A stretch of 64,000 nucleotides of DNA from Acidobacteriota bacterium (GTDB lineage: Bacteria; Acidobacteriota; Thermoanaerobaculia; Thermoanaerobaculales; Thermoanaerobaculaceae), in the NCBI GenBank assembly GCA_016213675.1, contig JACQZW010000050.1, positions 30,216-94,215 on the forward strand, written 5' to 3'. Within the stretch, counting starts at the first letter, position 1; each line of letters opens with the position of its first letter. A program made the position numbers and the translations under genes. The notes under the pieces were generated by a model, which worked only from the letters and a program-made list of their open reading frames with translations, had not been told where the DNA came from and did not search any database. Positions 9,701-17,564 of the stretch are shown here, in pieces.

Positions 9701-10520
9701 GCTGGCGCGCCGCCGTCTCGGCGGGAAAGAGCTCCTCGACACGGCGTCCGATGAGGTCGCCGACGGGTCGTCCGAGCTGGCTGGCGCCGAACTCGTTGAC
9801 GTACGCCAGCCGGAAGTCGCGATCGACGATGAAGATGTTGTCCTGGGCGGCCTCGGCCAGAGTCCGATAGCGCTCCTCGCTGGCCGCCAGCGCCCTGCCG
9901 GCCTGCACGCGCTCGGTGACGTCGCGCACCCAGGCGAGGACCTGCCGGCGCGGGCCGGGCAGCACGGTCAGCGAGACCTCGGCGTCGAACTCGACCCCAT
10001 CGAATCGCCGGTGCCGCCAGGGGAAGCGGAACACCTCGCCGGCCCGTGCCGCGGCGAGCTTCTCCCAGGCGGCCACCGGGGACGGGACACCGCCGTCCTG
10101 GTTCTCCGGCGAGACATCCCAGGGGTGGGCTCCGACCAGGCGGTGCGGCGCACACCCCAAGAGCCGGCCGGCCGCACGGTTGGCGGCGACGAACGCCCCC
10201 TCCTCGAGGACGAACCCGGCGTCGGGACTGTGCTCGAACACCGCCTCGCGGGTCGCCTCGCCGGCGGCCCGCGCGAGGTCCGCCTGCGCCGAGCGCCACG
10301 AGGAGACCCCCGACCGCCACACCAGCAGGAAGGCGGCTGCGCCGGTGACCAGCACGAACCCCCAGCCCTTCAGGGTCTGGATGTCCAGCCCGCGCTCGGC
10401 CGCGCCGGCCACCAGCCGATCGGAGAGGTAGATCCACGCACCCCCGACCGCGACGTAGGCTGCCGCGACGCCGAGGGCGACGCGTGTGAGGCGTCGGGGC
10501 GGGGTTTCCGCGGGTGTCAC
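6798..10520 (-). CDS. Membrane-anchored PAS/GAF hybrid sensor histidine kinase with C-terminal receiver
   Basis: A protein of 1240 residues. Two N-terminal membrane helices (about 12-34 and 50-70) are followed by two PAS units (85-330), a GAF domain (about 335-490), three further PAS units (500-870) and HisKA with GQLAGGVAHDFNNLLQALL (near 890). The HATPase domain has DSGVGMDESL and FFTTKPAGKGTGLGLS, and the receiver at about 1120-1235 has VEDEKGA, TDLMLPG and LQKPFD. The catalytic half aligns closely with the next gene downstream, so the pair arose by tandem duplication followed by change of the sensory half. The GTG start has a -10 box (TAAGCT) 6 bases upstream. The signal is unknown. Confidence 0.92.
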   Translation of the reverse strand: MTPAETPPRRLTRVALGVAAAYVAVGGAWIYLSDRLVAGAAERGLDIQTLKGWGFVLVTGAAAFLLVWRSGVSSWRSAQADLARAAGEATREAVFEHSPDAGFVLEEGAFVAANRAAGRLLGCAPHRLVGAHPWDVSPENQDGGVPSPVAAWEKLAAARAGEVFRFPWRHRRFDGVEFDAEVSLTVLPGPRRQVLAWVRDVTERVQAGRALAASEERYRTLAEAAQDNIFIVDRDFRLAYVNEFGASQLGRPVGDLIGRRVEELFPAETAARQRGSLGRVLETGEPLSIEAPNLLGGREVWLDTWLVPLRESGGEVTAVLGMARDVTRRHRSETVRAALYRLSEATNSAASLGELFPAIHAIVGGLMPARNLYIALHEPATGEITFPYFADEFDPPPPPRKAGRGLTEYVLRSGEPFLADEAEVERLVRAGEIEDIGAKSVDWLGVPLRALDRTIGVLAVQSYSGEVRYGEEEKNLLIFVSAQVASAIERTRAEEAMRASEQRLREIVEHSTNMFFVHTPDHVLRYVSPQSRQFLDCEPEEALVRWTELTTDNPINEVGVKATQRAIDSGEVQPVYELELVGARGRVIWVEVNEAPVVRDGRTVAIVGALTDITERKRAEAALRESEERFRGIFENAVVGVYRTSPDGWVLMANPALVRMLAYDSFDELAAVNVAEAGYGPDSPRSTFIDRVEREGIVVGLEAMWRRRDGSHLWVRETARAVRDQEGRTLYYEGTVEDITARKETEVALAESEQRYRALVELSPDAIAVHSEGRIVFANQRGADMLGYDSADDLVGKAMLELVHPDYRALVARRARLAQEEGRGQPAVEEKLLRRDGSAIDVEISSIPFTYRGRAAVLVVVHDIRERLRVEEHLRQTQKLEAIGQLAGGVAHDFNNLLQALLSTVQVLRAGSPPPARLAAIVGELEAHVRRGASLTRQLLLFSRREVTKPEKLDLNAVVRDTHELLLRLVREDIRIRVEASAEALPVNADQGQLEQVLVNLVVNAVDAMPGGGELVVRTGREGGEWAWFEVQDSGVGMDESLRERIFEPFFTTKPAGKGTGLGLSVVHGIVTQHGGRIEVASEVGRGSTFRVRLRYHGSGDFPRLPAAPQPAPLRAGRGERILLVEDEKGARDGLHEMLTMLGYRVQAVDTGEAAEAMPAGEPFDVLLTDLMLPGVHGAELARRLATRWPGLRVVVMSGYTPDEAVRRGVSEGSVRFLQKPFDMDTVARELRAVLDGQDG

Positions 10521-10526
10521 CCCGTC

Positions 10527-10532
10527 AGCTTA
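10527..10532 (-). promoter_or_regulatory. -10 box (TAAGCT), leaderless-type promoter
   Basis: TAAGCT is followed by GACGGG (6 bases) and then the GTG start of the membrane-bound hybrid kinase. No Shine-Dalgarno sequence is present. Confidence 0.4.
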
Positions 10533-10554
10533 GACCAGTCGCGGGAGAGACGGG

Positions 10555-11277
10555 CTAGCGCTGCGGGCTGACCAGGGTCGGCGAGCCCGACCGCGAGTCG
10601 ATGACCGAGGCCTGCGCGAAGAAGCTCACCGTGCCGCTCACCTCGGCGCGCAGGTGCTCGCCCCGCGACACCGAGAAGCCGTGCAGCACGTCGTCGAGCT
10701 GGACGTAGCCGCCGGCCGCCAGGCGGTACGCCTCCTCGCCCACGACCTCCCCGTTCTGGCCGATCAGGCGGAGCCGGACCACACCGTGGTCGGGGGTCGG
10801 GTTGAACAGGGCCACGTTGGTGCGGTACTGCGGGGTGCGGCGGAGGCCGATGAGCTGGGCCACCTCGCCGGGCCGGATCGCGGCGCTGCGGGCGAGCGCG
10901 GGCACCGCGCCGCCGAACGAGCCGCGCCCCGCCGAGTTGAACACCCTGGCCAGCACGACCACGCCCGGCGTCGTGACGATGCGGAGCGTCCCGACGCCCC
11001 CCTGCGGCACGAGATCGTTGCGGAAGACCGTCACGCCCGGGGCGAGGTCCAGCGGCTCGGCATCCTCGCGCATGCCGTCGAGGTTCGGCTGGCCGGCCGG
11101 GAGGAACGTCACCGCGTAGCTGCCGGTCGAGGCCGACGGGTTGCTGATCCACACCTCGGTGTTCCACCAGGCGCCGTCCTGCCCCTGCCGCTGCGCCACG
11201 CCCGGGACGAAGAGCTCCTCGCCGATCGCCGCCGAGGCGACGAGCGAGAGCACGAGCGCGGACAGCAGGACCCGCAT
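10555..11277 (-). CDS. Secreted protein of unknown function with WxTxxWxxNP module
   Basis: A protein of 240 residues. The signal peptide is clear (MRVLLSALVLSLVASAAIG). The mature part reads as beta-rich and has two recognisable blocks: GAWWNTEVWISNPSASTG near residue 37 and YRTNVALFNPTPDHG near 155. It ends with a block SVIDSRSGSPTLV. The same kinds of blocks occur in the 883-residue secreted protein at 30951-33602, so both probably contain the same beta-sandwich module. I do not recognise a function. The start is ATG with a TATGCT box 8 bases upstream. It lies just upstream of the tandem hybrid kinases, in the same direction. Confidence 0.75.
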   Translation of the reverse strand: MRVLLSALVLSLVASAAIGEELFVPGVAQRQGQDGAWWNTEVWISNPSASTGSYAVTFLPAGQPNLDGMREDAEPLDLAPGVTVFRNDLVPQGGVGTLRIVTTPGVVVLARVFNSAGRGSFGGAVPALARSAAIRPGEVAQLIGLRRTPQYRTNVALFNPTPDHGVVRLRLIGQNGEVVGEEAYRLAAGGYVQLDDVLHGFSVSRGEHLRAEVSGTVSFFAQASVIDSRSGSPTLVSPQR

Positions 11278-11443
11278 CGCTGTTCAGCATACGCCCCGGT
11301 CGGGCACCTCGCAAGTCCATCACCCGTCACGCCCTGTGCTAGCATCGCCGGCCGTCGTGGAAGCCAGGAAGGCGTCAGATCGTTGCCAAGCACAGCCGGA
11401 CGGCTGGTCCCCAGTGTCCACCCGTCCCCGACCGGGAGAACAG

Positions 11444-13273
11444 ATGACCATGTTCGAGACAGCTCAGCGTCTTCGTCACATCGCGATCGCCGTGCTCGCC
11501 GCCGTGTCGCCGTTCGTCACCGCCGAAGCGGCCCGGCCGCCGCGCGCCGACCTCGAGCGCCTACGGTACGACGTGGCCTACCTGGCCGCAGACTCCCTCG
11601 AGGGGCGCGACTCGGGCTCTCTCGGCGGGAGGCTCGCCGCCGAGTTCATCGCCGCCCGGTTCCGTGCGCTCGGCCTCGAGGCGGCGGGGGACGGCGGGAC
11701 CTACCTCCAGTCGTTCTCCTTCATCGCCGGCGTCCGTCCCGGACCGGGCTGTGCCCTGTCCTTCGCCCTGCCCGGCGGGGCCAGGTCGGCGCGGCCGGAC
11801 GACGACTTCCAGCCGCTCGCCTTCTCGTCGTCGGGCTCGGCGAGCGGCGAGGTCGTGTTCGCCGGCTACGGCGTCCGCGCCAAGGACCTGGCGTACGACG
11901 ACTACGCCGGGCTCGACGTCAAGGGCAAGGTCGTCCTGGTGCTGCGCTTCTCGCCCGACGGCGACAGCCCGGACTCCAAGTTCCAGCCCTACATGGCGCT
12001 GCGCCGCAAGGCCGCGGAGGCGCGCGACGCCGGCGCCGCCGCGCTGCTCGTCGCCACCGGTCCGGTCGGCGCCAAGGAGACGGCCCCGGTCAAGATCTCG
12101 TTCGACGCGTCGTTCGCCGACTCCGGCCTGCCGGTCATCGGAATCTCCACCGGGCTGGCAGAGTCGCTCTTCGCCGGCCAGGGGTTCACTTTGGCAGAGC
12201 TGCAGGCCAGGATCGACGAGCGCAAGGAGCCGGCCTCCCGCCCCCTCGGCGTCGAGGCCACGCTCACCGCTGACGTCGTCCAGGAACGGGCGACCGCGGC
12301 CAACGTCCTCGCGCTGCTGCCCGGCAGCGACCCGGCGGTCGGCCACGAGGTCGTGGTCGTCGGGGCACACTACGACCACCTCGGGTGGGGCGGACCGGGC
12401 CGGAACTCGCTCGCCCCCGACGTCAGGGCGATCCACAACGGCGCCGACGACAACGCCTCCGGCACGGCCGGGCTGCTCGAGATCGCCCGCCAGCTCGCGG
12501 AGAGGCCTCCGGCCCGCGCCGTGCTCTTCGCGGCGTTCTCCGGCGAGGAGCGGGGTCTGCTCGGTTCCTCCCACTTGGTCCAGCACCTGCCGGTCCCCAA
12601 GGAGTGGCTCGTCGGCATGCTCAACCTCGACATGATCGGGCGGCCGAAGAAGGGCCCGGGCCTCACCCTGGGCGGCTTCGGCACCGCGAAGGAGTGGCCC
12701 GAGCTGGTCGAGAAGCTCAACGCGAACCGCCACCTCAAGATCGCGACCAACAAGGGAGGATTCGGCGCCTCCGACCACTCCTCCTTCTACGCCGCCGACG
12801 TGCCGGTGCTGTTCTTCTTCACCGGCGCCCACGAGGACTACCACAGGCCCTCCGACGACACCGGGAAGATCGCCTTCCCCGCCATGGCCGCGGTGGTGCA
12901 GTTCGCCGCCGACGCGGCGCGGACGATCGCCGACCTGCCCGAGCGGCCGACGTTCCAGAAGGTCGCCGACGAGGGTGCCGGCGAGCGGCGCGGCTTCAAG
13001 GTCCGCACCGGCGTGATCCCCGAGTACGGCTGGGAGGGCCAGGGAGTGATGCTCTCCGGGGTGCGCGGCGGCTCACCGGCCGACAAGGCCGGGATCAAGT
13101 CCGGCGACGTCATCGTCCGCTTCGGGGCGCGGGACACCCGGAACATCTACGACTACATGTACGCGCTGGGCGACCACAAGCCCGGCGAGGAGGTCGTCGT
13201 CACCGTCAGGCGCGGCAAGGAGACGGTCGAGCTCAAGGTGACGCTCGAGGCCGGCGGCGGCGGCCCCAAGTAG
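11444..13273 (+). CDS. Secreted M28-family zinc aminopeptidase with PA insert and C-terminal PDZ domain
   Basis: A protein of 609 residues from the ATG at 11444, chosen because GGGAGAACAG precedes it and a signal peptide (about 1-29) follows. A protease-associated domain spans roughly residues 90-270. The M28 catalytic core has VVVGAHYDHLGWG, HNGADDNASGTAGLLE, FSGEERGLLGS, LNLDMIGR and ASDHSSFY, which supply the two-zinc ligands and the catalytic Glu. The last 100 residues form a PDZ domain (GSPADKAGIKSGDVIVRFG). The family trims N-terminal residues from extracellular or periplasmic peptides. The gene runs divergently from the secreted 240-residue protein. Confidence 0.93.
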   Translation: MTMFETAQRLRHIAIAVLAAVSPFVTAEAARPPRADLERLRYDVAYLAADSLEGRDSGSLGGRLAAEFIAARFRALGLEAAGDGGTYLQSFSFIAGVRPGPGCALSFALPGGARSARPDDDFQPLAFSSSGSASGEVVFAGYGVRAKDLAYDDYAGLDVKGKVVLVLRFSPDGDSPDSKFQPYMALRRKAAEARDAGAAALLVATGPVGAKETAPVKISFDASFADSGLPVIGISTGLAESLFAGQGFTLAELQARIDERKEPASRPLGVEATLTADVVQERATAANVLALLPGSDPAVGHEVVVVGAHYDHLGWGGPGRNSLAPDVRAIHNGADDNASGTAGLLEIARQLAERPPARAVLFAAFSGEERGLLGSSHLVQHLPVPKEWLVGMLNLDMIGRPKKGPGLTLGGFGTAKEWPELVEKLNANRHLKIATNKGGFGASDHSSFYAADVPVLFFFTGAHEDYHRPSDDTGKIAFPAMAAVVQFAADAARTIADLPERPTFQKVADEGAGERRGFKVRTGVIPEYGWEGQGVMLSGVRGGSPADKAGIKSGDVIVRFGARDTRNIYDYMYALGDHKPGEEVVVTVRRGKETVELKVTLEAGGGGPK

Positions 13274-13274
13274 G

Positions 13275-13302
13275 CTTGGGGCTTGGGGCTTGGGGCTTGG
13301 GT
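13275..13302. repeat. Tandem heptamer repeat (CTTGGGG, 4 units)
   Basis: Three perfect CTTGGGG units and a fourth ending in T. The array begins directly after the stop codon of the M28 peptidase gene. Confidence 0.85.
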
Positions 13303-13334
13303 CGGGCCGCCGTGAGCTCGCGGCGCCGTCGTGC

Positions 13335-13340
13335 GATGAT
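13335..13340 (+). promoter_or_regulatory. -10-like box (GATGAT), leaderless-type promoter of aroC
   Basis: GATGAT is followed by GCGTCC (6 bases) and then the ATG of chorismate synthase. There is no Shine-Dalgarno. This is a weaker match than the other boxes of this set. Confidence 0.28.
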
Positions 13341-13346
13341 GCGTCC

Positions 13347-14546
13347 ATGCCGCTCGAGCTGATCACCGCCGGGGAGTCGCACGGACGCGAGCTGGTCGCG
13401 GTGCTGTCGGGGATCCCCGCCGGCCTGCGCCTGGACCGCGAGGGCATCGACCGCGAGCTGTCCCGCCGCCAGCACGGCCACGGCCGCGGCGGCCGGCAGA
13501 AGATCGAGCGCGACCGCGTCGAGGTGCGCGCCGGACTGCGCGACTCCCTCACCCTGGGCTCGCCGCTCCTCCTCGCGATCGCCAACCGCGACTGGGAGAA
13601 CTGGTCGGCCGTGATGGACCCGTGGGCGGTCGACGCCGTCAAGGCGGCCCGGCGCCGGCTGACCGCGCCGCGGCCGGGTCACGCCGACCTCGCCGGGGCG
13701 TGGAAGTACGACCACGCCGCCGACCTGCGCAACGTGCTCGAGCGCGCCTCGGCCCGGGAGACCGCCGCCCGGGTGGCCGCCGGCGCGGTGTGCCGTCAGC
13801 TCCTCGCCTCGTGCGGCGTCGAGATCCGCTCCGGCGTCGTCGCCCTCGGGGGCGTCGAGCTCCTCGCCGGCCCGCCGTCGTGGGCCGATCTCGAGCGGGC
13901 CGACGACGCCGCACCGCTGCGCACCGTCGCACCCGATCGCGAGGCCGAGCTCGTCGCGGCCGTCGACGCCGCCAGGCACGCCGGCGAGACGCTCGGCGGC
14001 GTGGTCGGCGTCGTCGCGCGGGGCGTGCCTCCCGGCCTCGGCTCCTACGCCCGCTGGGAGGAGCGCCTCGACGGGCGGCTGGCCCAGGCGGTCATGGCGG
14101 TCCAGGCGGTCAAGGCCGTCGCCATCGGCGCCGGACTCGAGGCCGCGGCCAGGCCCGGCTCCCAGGCGCACGACCCGATCGTGCCCGGCCGCGGCGGCCT
14201 GCGCCGGTCCTCCAACCACGCCGGGGGCGTCGAGGCCGGCATCTCCAACGGCGAAGAGCTCGTCGTGCGCGCCTTCATGAAGCCGATCGCCACCCTGCGC
14301 GAGCCGCTTCCCTCGGTGGACCTCGCGACGGGCGCGGCCGCCCGGGCCGCCTACGAGCGTTCCGACGTGACCGCGGTGCCGGCCTGCGGGGTCATCGTCG
14401 AGGCCGCCGTCGCCTTCGTCCTCGCCCAGGCGTTGCTGGAGAAGTTCGGCGGCGACACGGTGGCCGACCTCCACGCGGCGCTCGGGGCATACCGCGTCCG
14501 CCTCGGATCGCTCGGCCCGGAAGGCTTCACGGCACCGCGGGGTTGA
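13347..14546 (+). CDS. aroC: Chorismate synthase
   Basis: A protein of 399 residues. It converts 5-enolpyruvylshikimate-3-phosphate to chorismate with reduced FMN, the last step of the shikimate pathway in the cytoplasm. The start MPLELITAGESHG carries the family's N-terminal signature with the catalytic His. The RQHGHGRGGRQKIERD segment follows near residue 42 and NHAGGVEAGISNGEE near 290. The length fits the longer (about 390-400 residue) bacterial class. It heads a run of closely spaced genes with ispH (7-bp gap). Chorismate feeds PabB/PabC, which are encoded 42 kb downstream. Confidence 0.96.
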   Translation: MPLELITAGESHGRELVAVLSGIPAGLRLDREGIDRELSRRQHGHGRGGRQKIERDRVEVRAGLRDSLTLGSPLLLAIANRDWENWSAVMDPWAVDAVKAARRRLTAPRPGHADLAGAWKYDHAADLRNVLERASARETAARVAAGAVCRQLLASCGVEIRSGVVALGGVELLAGPPSWADLERADDAAPLRTVAPDREAELVAAVDAARHAGETLGGVVGVVARGVPPGLGSYARWEERLDGRLAQAVMAVQAVKAVAIGAGLEAAARPGSQAHDPIVPGRGGLRRSSNHAGGVEAGISNGEELVVRAFMKPIATLREPLPSVDLATGAAARAAYERSDVTAVPACGVIVEAAVAFVLAQALLEKFGGDTVADLHAALGAYRVRLGSLGPEGFTAPRG

Positions 14547-14553
14547 CACGGCC

Positions 14554-15432
14554 GTGAGGATCAAGCGCGCCGCCAAGTACGGCTTCTGCTCCGGGGTGCG
14601 GGTCGCCGACATCAAGGTCAAGCGCTTCGCGAAGGCCGGCGGCCGGGGCGCCATTCTCGGGCAGGTCGTCCACAACGAGCGGGTGGTCCAGGAGATGGAG
14701 CAGCTCGGCGTGCGCACCGTCGACGCCATCGCGGAGGTCTCGGAGCCGGTCGTGGTGTTCTCCGCCCACGGCGTGCCGCCGTCGTTCCACGCGCGGGCCC
14801 GCGGGCAGGGCCTCGAGGTCCTCGACACGACCTGCAAGTTCGTCTACGACATCCACAAGGAAGCCGGCCGCGCGTTCGGCCAGGGCGCCCACCTGGTTTT
14901 CATCGGCGACCCTCGCCACCGCGAGGTCGTCGGCTACACCCACGACCTCGACCCGGCGAGCTACCACATCGTCCACACGATCGAGCAGGCCCGCGCCGTC
15001 GACTGGTCGGCGTTCCCGGAGATCCGCATCCTCTACCAGACGACGCTCAACGCCGAGGAGTACGAGGACGTCGTCAGGCAGATCGAGGCGGCCAACCCGA
15101 ACACCCGCCGCGCCGACACCATCTGCTACGCGACCAAGGAGAACCAGGACGCCGCCCGGGAGCTCGCGGCCGATCCGTCCGTCGGGCTCGTGCTCGTCAT
15201 CGGCGGCCGGCACTCCGCGAACACCCGCCACCTGTTCGAGATCTGCGCCCGGATCAAGCCGTCGCACCTCATCCAGGGGGCCGACGACATCGACCCGGCC
15301 TGGCTCGTCGGCGTCGGGTGCGTCGGCCTCACCGCCGGCGCCTCGACGCCCGACTACGTCGTCGACGAGGTCGAGGCGCGCCTGCGGGGGATGGCCCCCC
15401 GGTCGGCCGGGTCCAGTCCGACCCGCGAGTGA
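14554..15432 (+). CDS. ispH: 4-hydroxy-3-methylbut-2-enyl diphosphate reductase (LytB)
   Basis: A protein of 292 residues. It makes IPP and DMAPP in the last step of the MEP isoprenoid pathway and binds a [4Fe-4S] cluster. The three cluster cysteines are visible: C12 (YGFCSGV), C94 (DTTCK) and C191 (DTICYATKENQ). Also present are H40 (QVVHN), H72 (SAHGV) and the catalytic HxEV segment, here RHREVVG rather than GHPEVxG. The C-terminal GLTAGASTPDYVV matches the family. The GTG start lies 7 bp after aroC, so the two are probably cotranscribed. The length is close to the E. coli enzyme. Confidence 0.95.
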   Translation: MRIKRAAKYGFCSGVRVADIKVKRFAKAGGRGAILGQVVHNERVVQEMEQLGVRTVDAIAEVSEPVVVFSAHGVPPSFHARARGQGLEVLDTTCKFVYDIHKEAGRAFGQGAHLVFIGDPRHREVVGYTHDLDPASYHIVHTIEQARAVDWSAFPEIRILYQTTLNAEEYEDVVRQIEAANPNTRRADTICYATKENQDAARELAADPSVGLVLVIGGRHSANTRHLFEICARIKPSHLIQGADDIDPAWLVGVGCVGLTAGASTPDYVVDEVEARLRGMAPRSAGSSPTRE

Positions 15433-15434
15433 CG

Positions 15435-16067
15435 ATGCCGCCGCTCTCCGTGGTCCGCGCGGTCTCGGGGTTGATCGCCGCGATCGCGGTGGCCGGTTCG
15501 ACGTACGGCGGTGACGGCGCGTGCCTGGCCGCGGCCGCCCGCGAACAGGTCGGCGTGACGACGATCTACGACGGCCGCTACCTCCGACTCGCCTACCCGG
15601 GCGGCGACCTGCCGATCGCGCGGGGCGTGTGCACCGACGTCCTGGTGCGCGCCTACCGCCGCCTCGGGCTCGACCTCCAGGTCCTCGTCCACGAGGACAT
15701 GGGGCGGGCGTGGGACGCGTACCCGAAGCGCTGGGGGCTGAGCGGGCCGGACCCCAACATCGACCACCGCCGGGTGCTGAACCTCGTGACCTTCTTCGCG
15801 CGTCACGGGCAGTCGCTGCCCGTCAGCCGCGACCCGGCCGCCTGGGAGGCGGGGGACCTCGTCGCCTGGCGCCTGCCCTCGGGGCTCCCGCATATCGGCA
15901 TCGTCTCGGACCGGCGCACCGTGGGCGGGGTCCCTCTCGTGGTCCACAACATCGGCGCGGGCACCGTCGAGGACGACGTGCTGTTCGGCTTCACCCTCAC
16001 GGCGCACCTCCGCTACCTCCCCGAGCCGGCGGCGACGGCGTGCCGTCGCGAGGCGGAGGCGCGGTGA
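15435..16067 (+). CDS. DUF1287 family exported protein (NlpC/P60-like cysteine hydrolase fold)
   Basis: A protein of 210 residues. The ATG at 15435 lies 2 bp after the ispH stop and gives a signal-like N-terminus (LSVVRAVSGLIAAIAVAGS). The DUF1287 pattern is clear: AREQVGVTTIYDGRYLRLAYPGG, then GVCTDVLVRAYRRLG with the putative catalytic Cys, NIDHRRVLNLVTFF, GDLVAWRLPSGLPHIGIVSD with the putative catalytic His, and VVHNIGAG. E. coli YijF belongs to this family. A cell-wall or peptide amidase role is inferred from the fold, not proven. It is the third gene of an apparent aroC-ispH run. Confidence 0.85.
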   Translation: MPPLSVVRAVSGLIAAIAVAGSTYGGDGACLAAAAREQVGVTTIYDGRYLRLAYPGGDLPIARGVCTDVLVRAYRRLGLDLQVLVHEDMGRAWDAYPKRWGLSGPDPNIDHRRVLNLVTFFARHGQSLPVSRDPAAWEAGDLVAWRLPSGLPHIGIVSDRRTVGGVPLVVHNIGAGTVEDDVLFGFTLTAHLRYLPEPAATACRREAEAR

Positions 16068-16098
16068 CGCCGGCCGGCCGGCGCCCGGGGAGCTCGCC

Positions 16099-16887
16099 AT
16101 GACGACGACATTCTCGTCCGTGTTCGTCTCGCACGGGGCGCCGACCCTGGCCGTCGAGCCCGAACCGGCGCACGACTTCCTCGCCGGCCTCGGCACGACG
16201 CTCGGTCGGCCACGGGCGGTGCTGTGCGTCTCCGCCCACTGGGAGACGGATCAGCCGGCGCTCACCGCGAACGATCGACCCGCGACGATCCACGACTTCT
16301 CCGGCTTCCCCGCCGAGCTGTACGCCCTGCGCTACCCGGCGCCCGGCGACGGGACGCTGGCCGCCCGGGCCGCGGGCCTCCTCGCCGGCGCCAGCATCGA
16401 GGCGTCGCTCGACGCCACGCGCGGTCTCGACCACGGGGCGTGGGTGCCCCTCTCGCTGGTCTACCCCGACGCCGGCGTCCCCGTCGTCCAGCTCTCGGTC
16501 CAGCCGCACCGCGACGCCGCCCACCACCTCGCCGTCGGCCGTGCGCTGCAGCCGCTGCGTGACGAGGGGGTGCTCGTCCTCGGCAGCGGCGGCGCGACCC
16601 ACAACCTCGGCGAGGTCGAGTGGGGCGACGATCCGTCGCCGAGCGTGCACGTCCGCGACTTCGAGCGGTGGCTGGTCGCCGCCGTCACCTCCGGTTCGGT
16701 GGACGAGCTCGTCGGCTGGCGCGAGCGGGCTCCCGACGCGGCCCGCATCCATCCCACGACCGAGCACTTCATGCCGCTCTTCGTCGCCCTCGGCGCGGCG
16801 GGGGCGAGCACCCGCGCCACGGTCCTCCACCGCTCGTTCGCCTACCGGGTGCTGGCGATGGCGGCGTTCGCGTGGCCGGCGGCGTGA
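16099..16887 (+). CDS. ygiD: LigB-superfamily extradiol ring-cleavage dioxygenase (YgiD-like)
   Basis: A protein of 262 residues. It is a non-haem metal dioxygenase of the class III extradiol family; relatives include 4,5-DOPA dioxygenases and E. coli YgiD. Metal-ligand regions are visible: VFVSHGAPTL at the N-terminus, CVSAHWET near residue 45, HDFSGFPAELYALRYPAPG, GLDHGAWVPL near 115 and SGGATHNLGEVEW near 170. GGGAGCTCGCC precedes the ATG. The true substrate is unknown, although a catechol-like compound is expected. It lies between the DUF1287 protein and a small membrane protein, all in the same direction. Confidence 0.88.
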   Translation: MTTTFSSVFVSHGAPTLAVEPEPAHDFLAGLGTTLGRPRAVLCVSAHWETDQPALTANDRPATIHDFSGFPAELYALRYPAPGDGTLAARAAGLLAGASIEASLDATRGLDHGAWVPLSLVYPDAGVPVVQLSVQPHRDAAHHLAVGRALQPLRDEGVLVLGSGGATHNLGEVEWGDDPSPSVHVRDFERWLVAAVTSGSVDELVGWRERAPDAARIHPTTEHFMPLFVALGAAGASTRATVLHRSFAYRVLAMAAFAWPAA

Positions 16888-16997
16888 CGACCACGCGGGC
16901 TGTCCCGGGTCGCCCGCGCCGACGTCGACGACGCCGGCGTTCGGCTCGGCTACACTCGACCGCGCCAACTCGGTGTTCCGAAACGAAGGAGGAAACC

Positions 16998-17366
16998 ATG
17001 AGCCGCGCGGCGCGCAGTGTCTACGTCTTCGGGTTCTACATGGCGGTGCTCGGGGTCGTCCTGGTGGCCGCGCCGAACCTGCTGCTGACCCTCAACGGGC
17101 TCCCGACGACGTCGGAGGTGTGGATCCGCGTCGTCGGCGTGCTGGTACTCTGCCTCGCCGTCTATTACCTCCTGGCGGGCCGCCACGAGCTCACCGAGTT
17201 CTTCCGCTGGACGGTCTTCGTCCGCGCCTCTGTCATGGTCTTCTTCGCCGCCTTCGTCGTCCTCGGCTTCGTCCGGCCGGTCTTCGTCGTCTTCGGCGTC
17301 GTGGACTTGGCGGCCGCGACCTGGACCGCCCTGGCGCTGCGCGCCGACCGGCTGGCGGCGGGTTGA
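16998..17366 (+). CDS. Small integral membrane protein of unknown function
   Basis: A protein of 122 residues with four predicted membrane helices (about 8-28, 42-62, 72-92 and 95-113). It has a very strong AAGGAGGAAACC ribosome-binding site ending 1 base before the ATG. Short charged loops such as AGRHELTEFFRW lie between helices 2 and 3. I recognise no family motif; size and helix layout resemble several small four-helix DUF families. A TACACT box at about 16951-16956 could be its promoter. It is not obviously tied to either neighbour. Confidence 0.75.
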   Translation: MSRAARSVYVFGFYMAVLGVVLVAAPNLLLTLNGLPTTSEVWIRVVGVLVLCLAVYYLLAGRHELTEFFRWTVFVRASVMVFFAAFVVLGFVRPVFVVFGVVDLAAATWTALALRADRLAAG

Positions 17367-17564
17367 GCCCGGCCACGTCTGCCAGCCATGCGGCCGCACT
17401 CCGGAAGCGGTCGCCGTGACGTTGTTCCTGGCCGTCGTCGTCCCCACCCGCCGCCAGAGCTGATCCGGCGCCTGCACCGTCGGTTCGGCCGGAACGACTC
17501 CTGCTAGACTCCGAGCGGGGCGGCGCAGCCGGGCACGGCGCGGGCCGCACGGGAAGGGCGCAGG

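Noticed and set aside
13275..13302. Possible CRISPR-like or other direct-repeat array
   Set aside because: The units are 7 bases with no spacers and no cas genes nearby; it is a simple tandem repeat.
17350..17387. GGCTGGC...GCCAGCC inverted repeat after the small membrane protein gene
   Set aside because: The loop is long and GC-rich and there is no T-run. At this base composition it could easily arise by chance.
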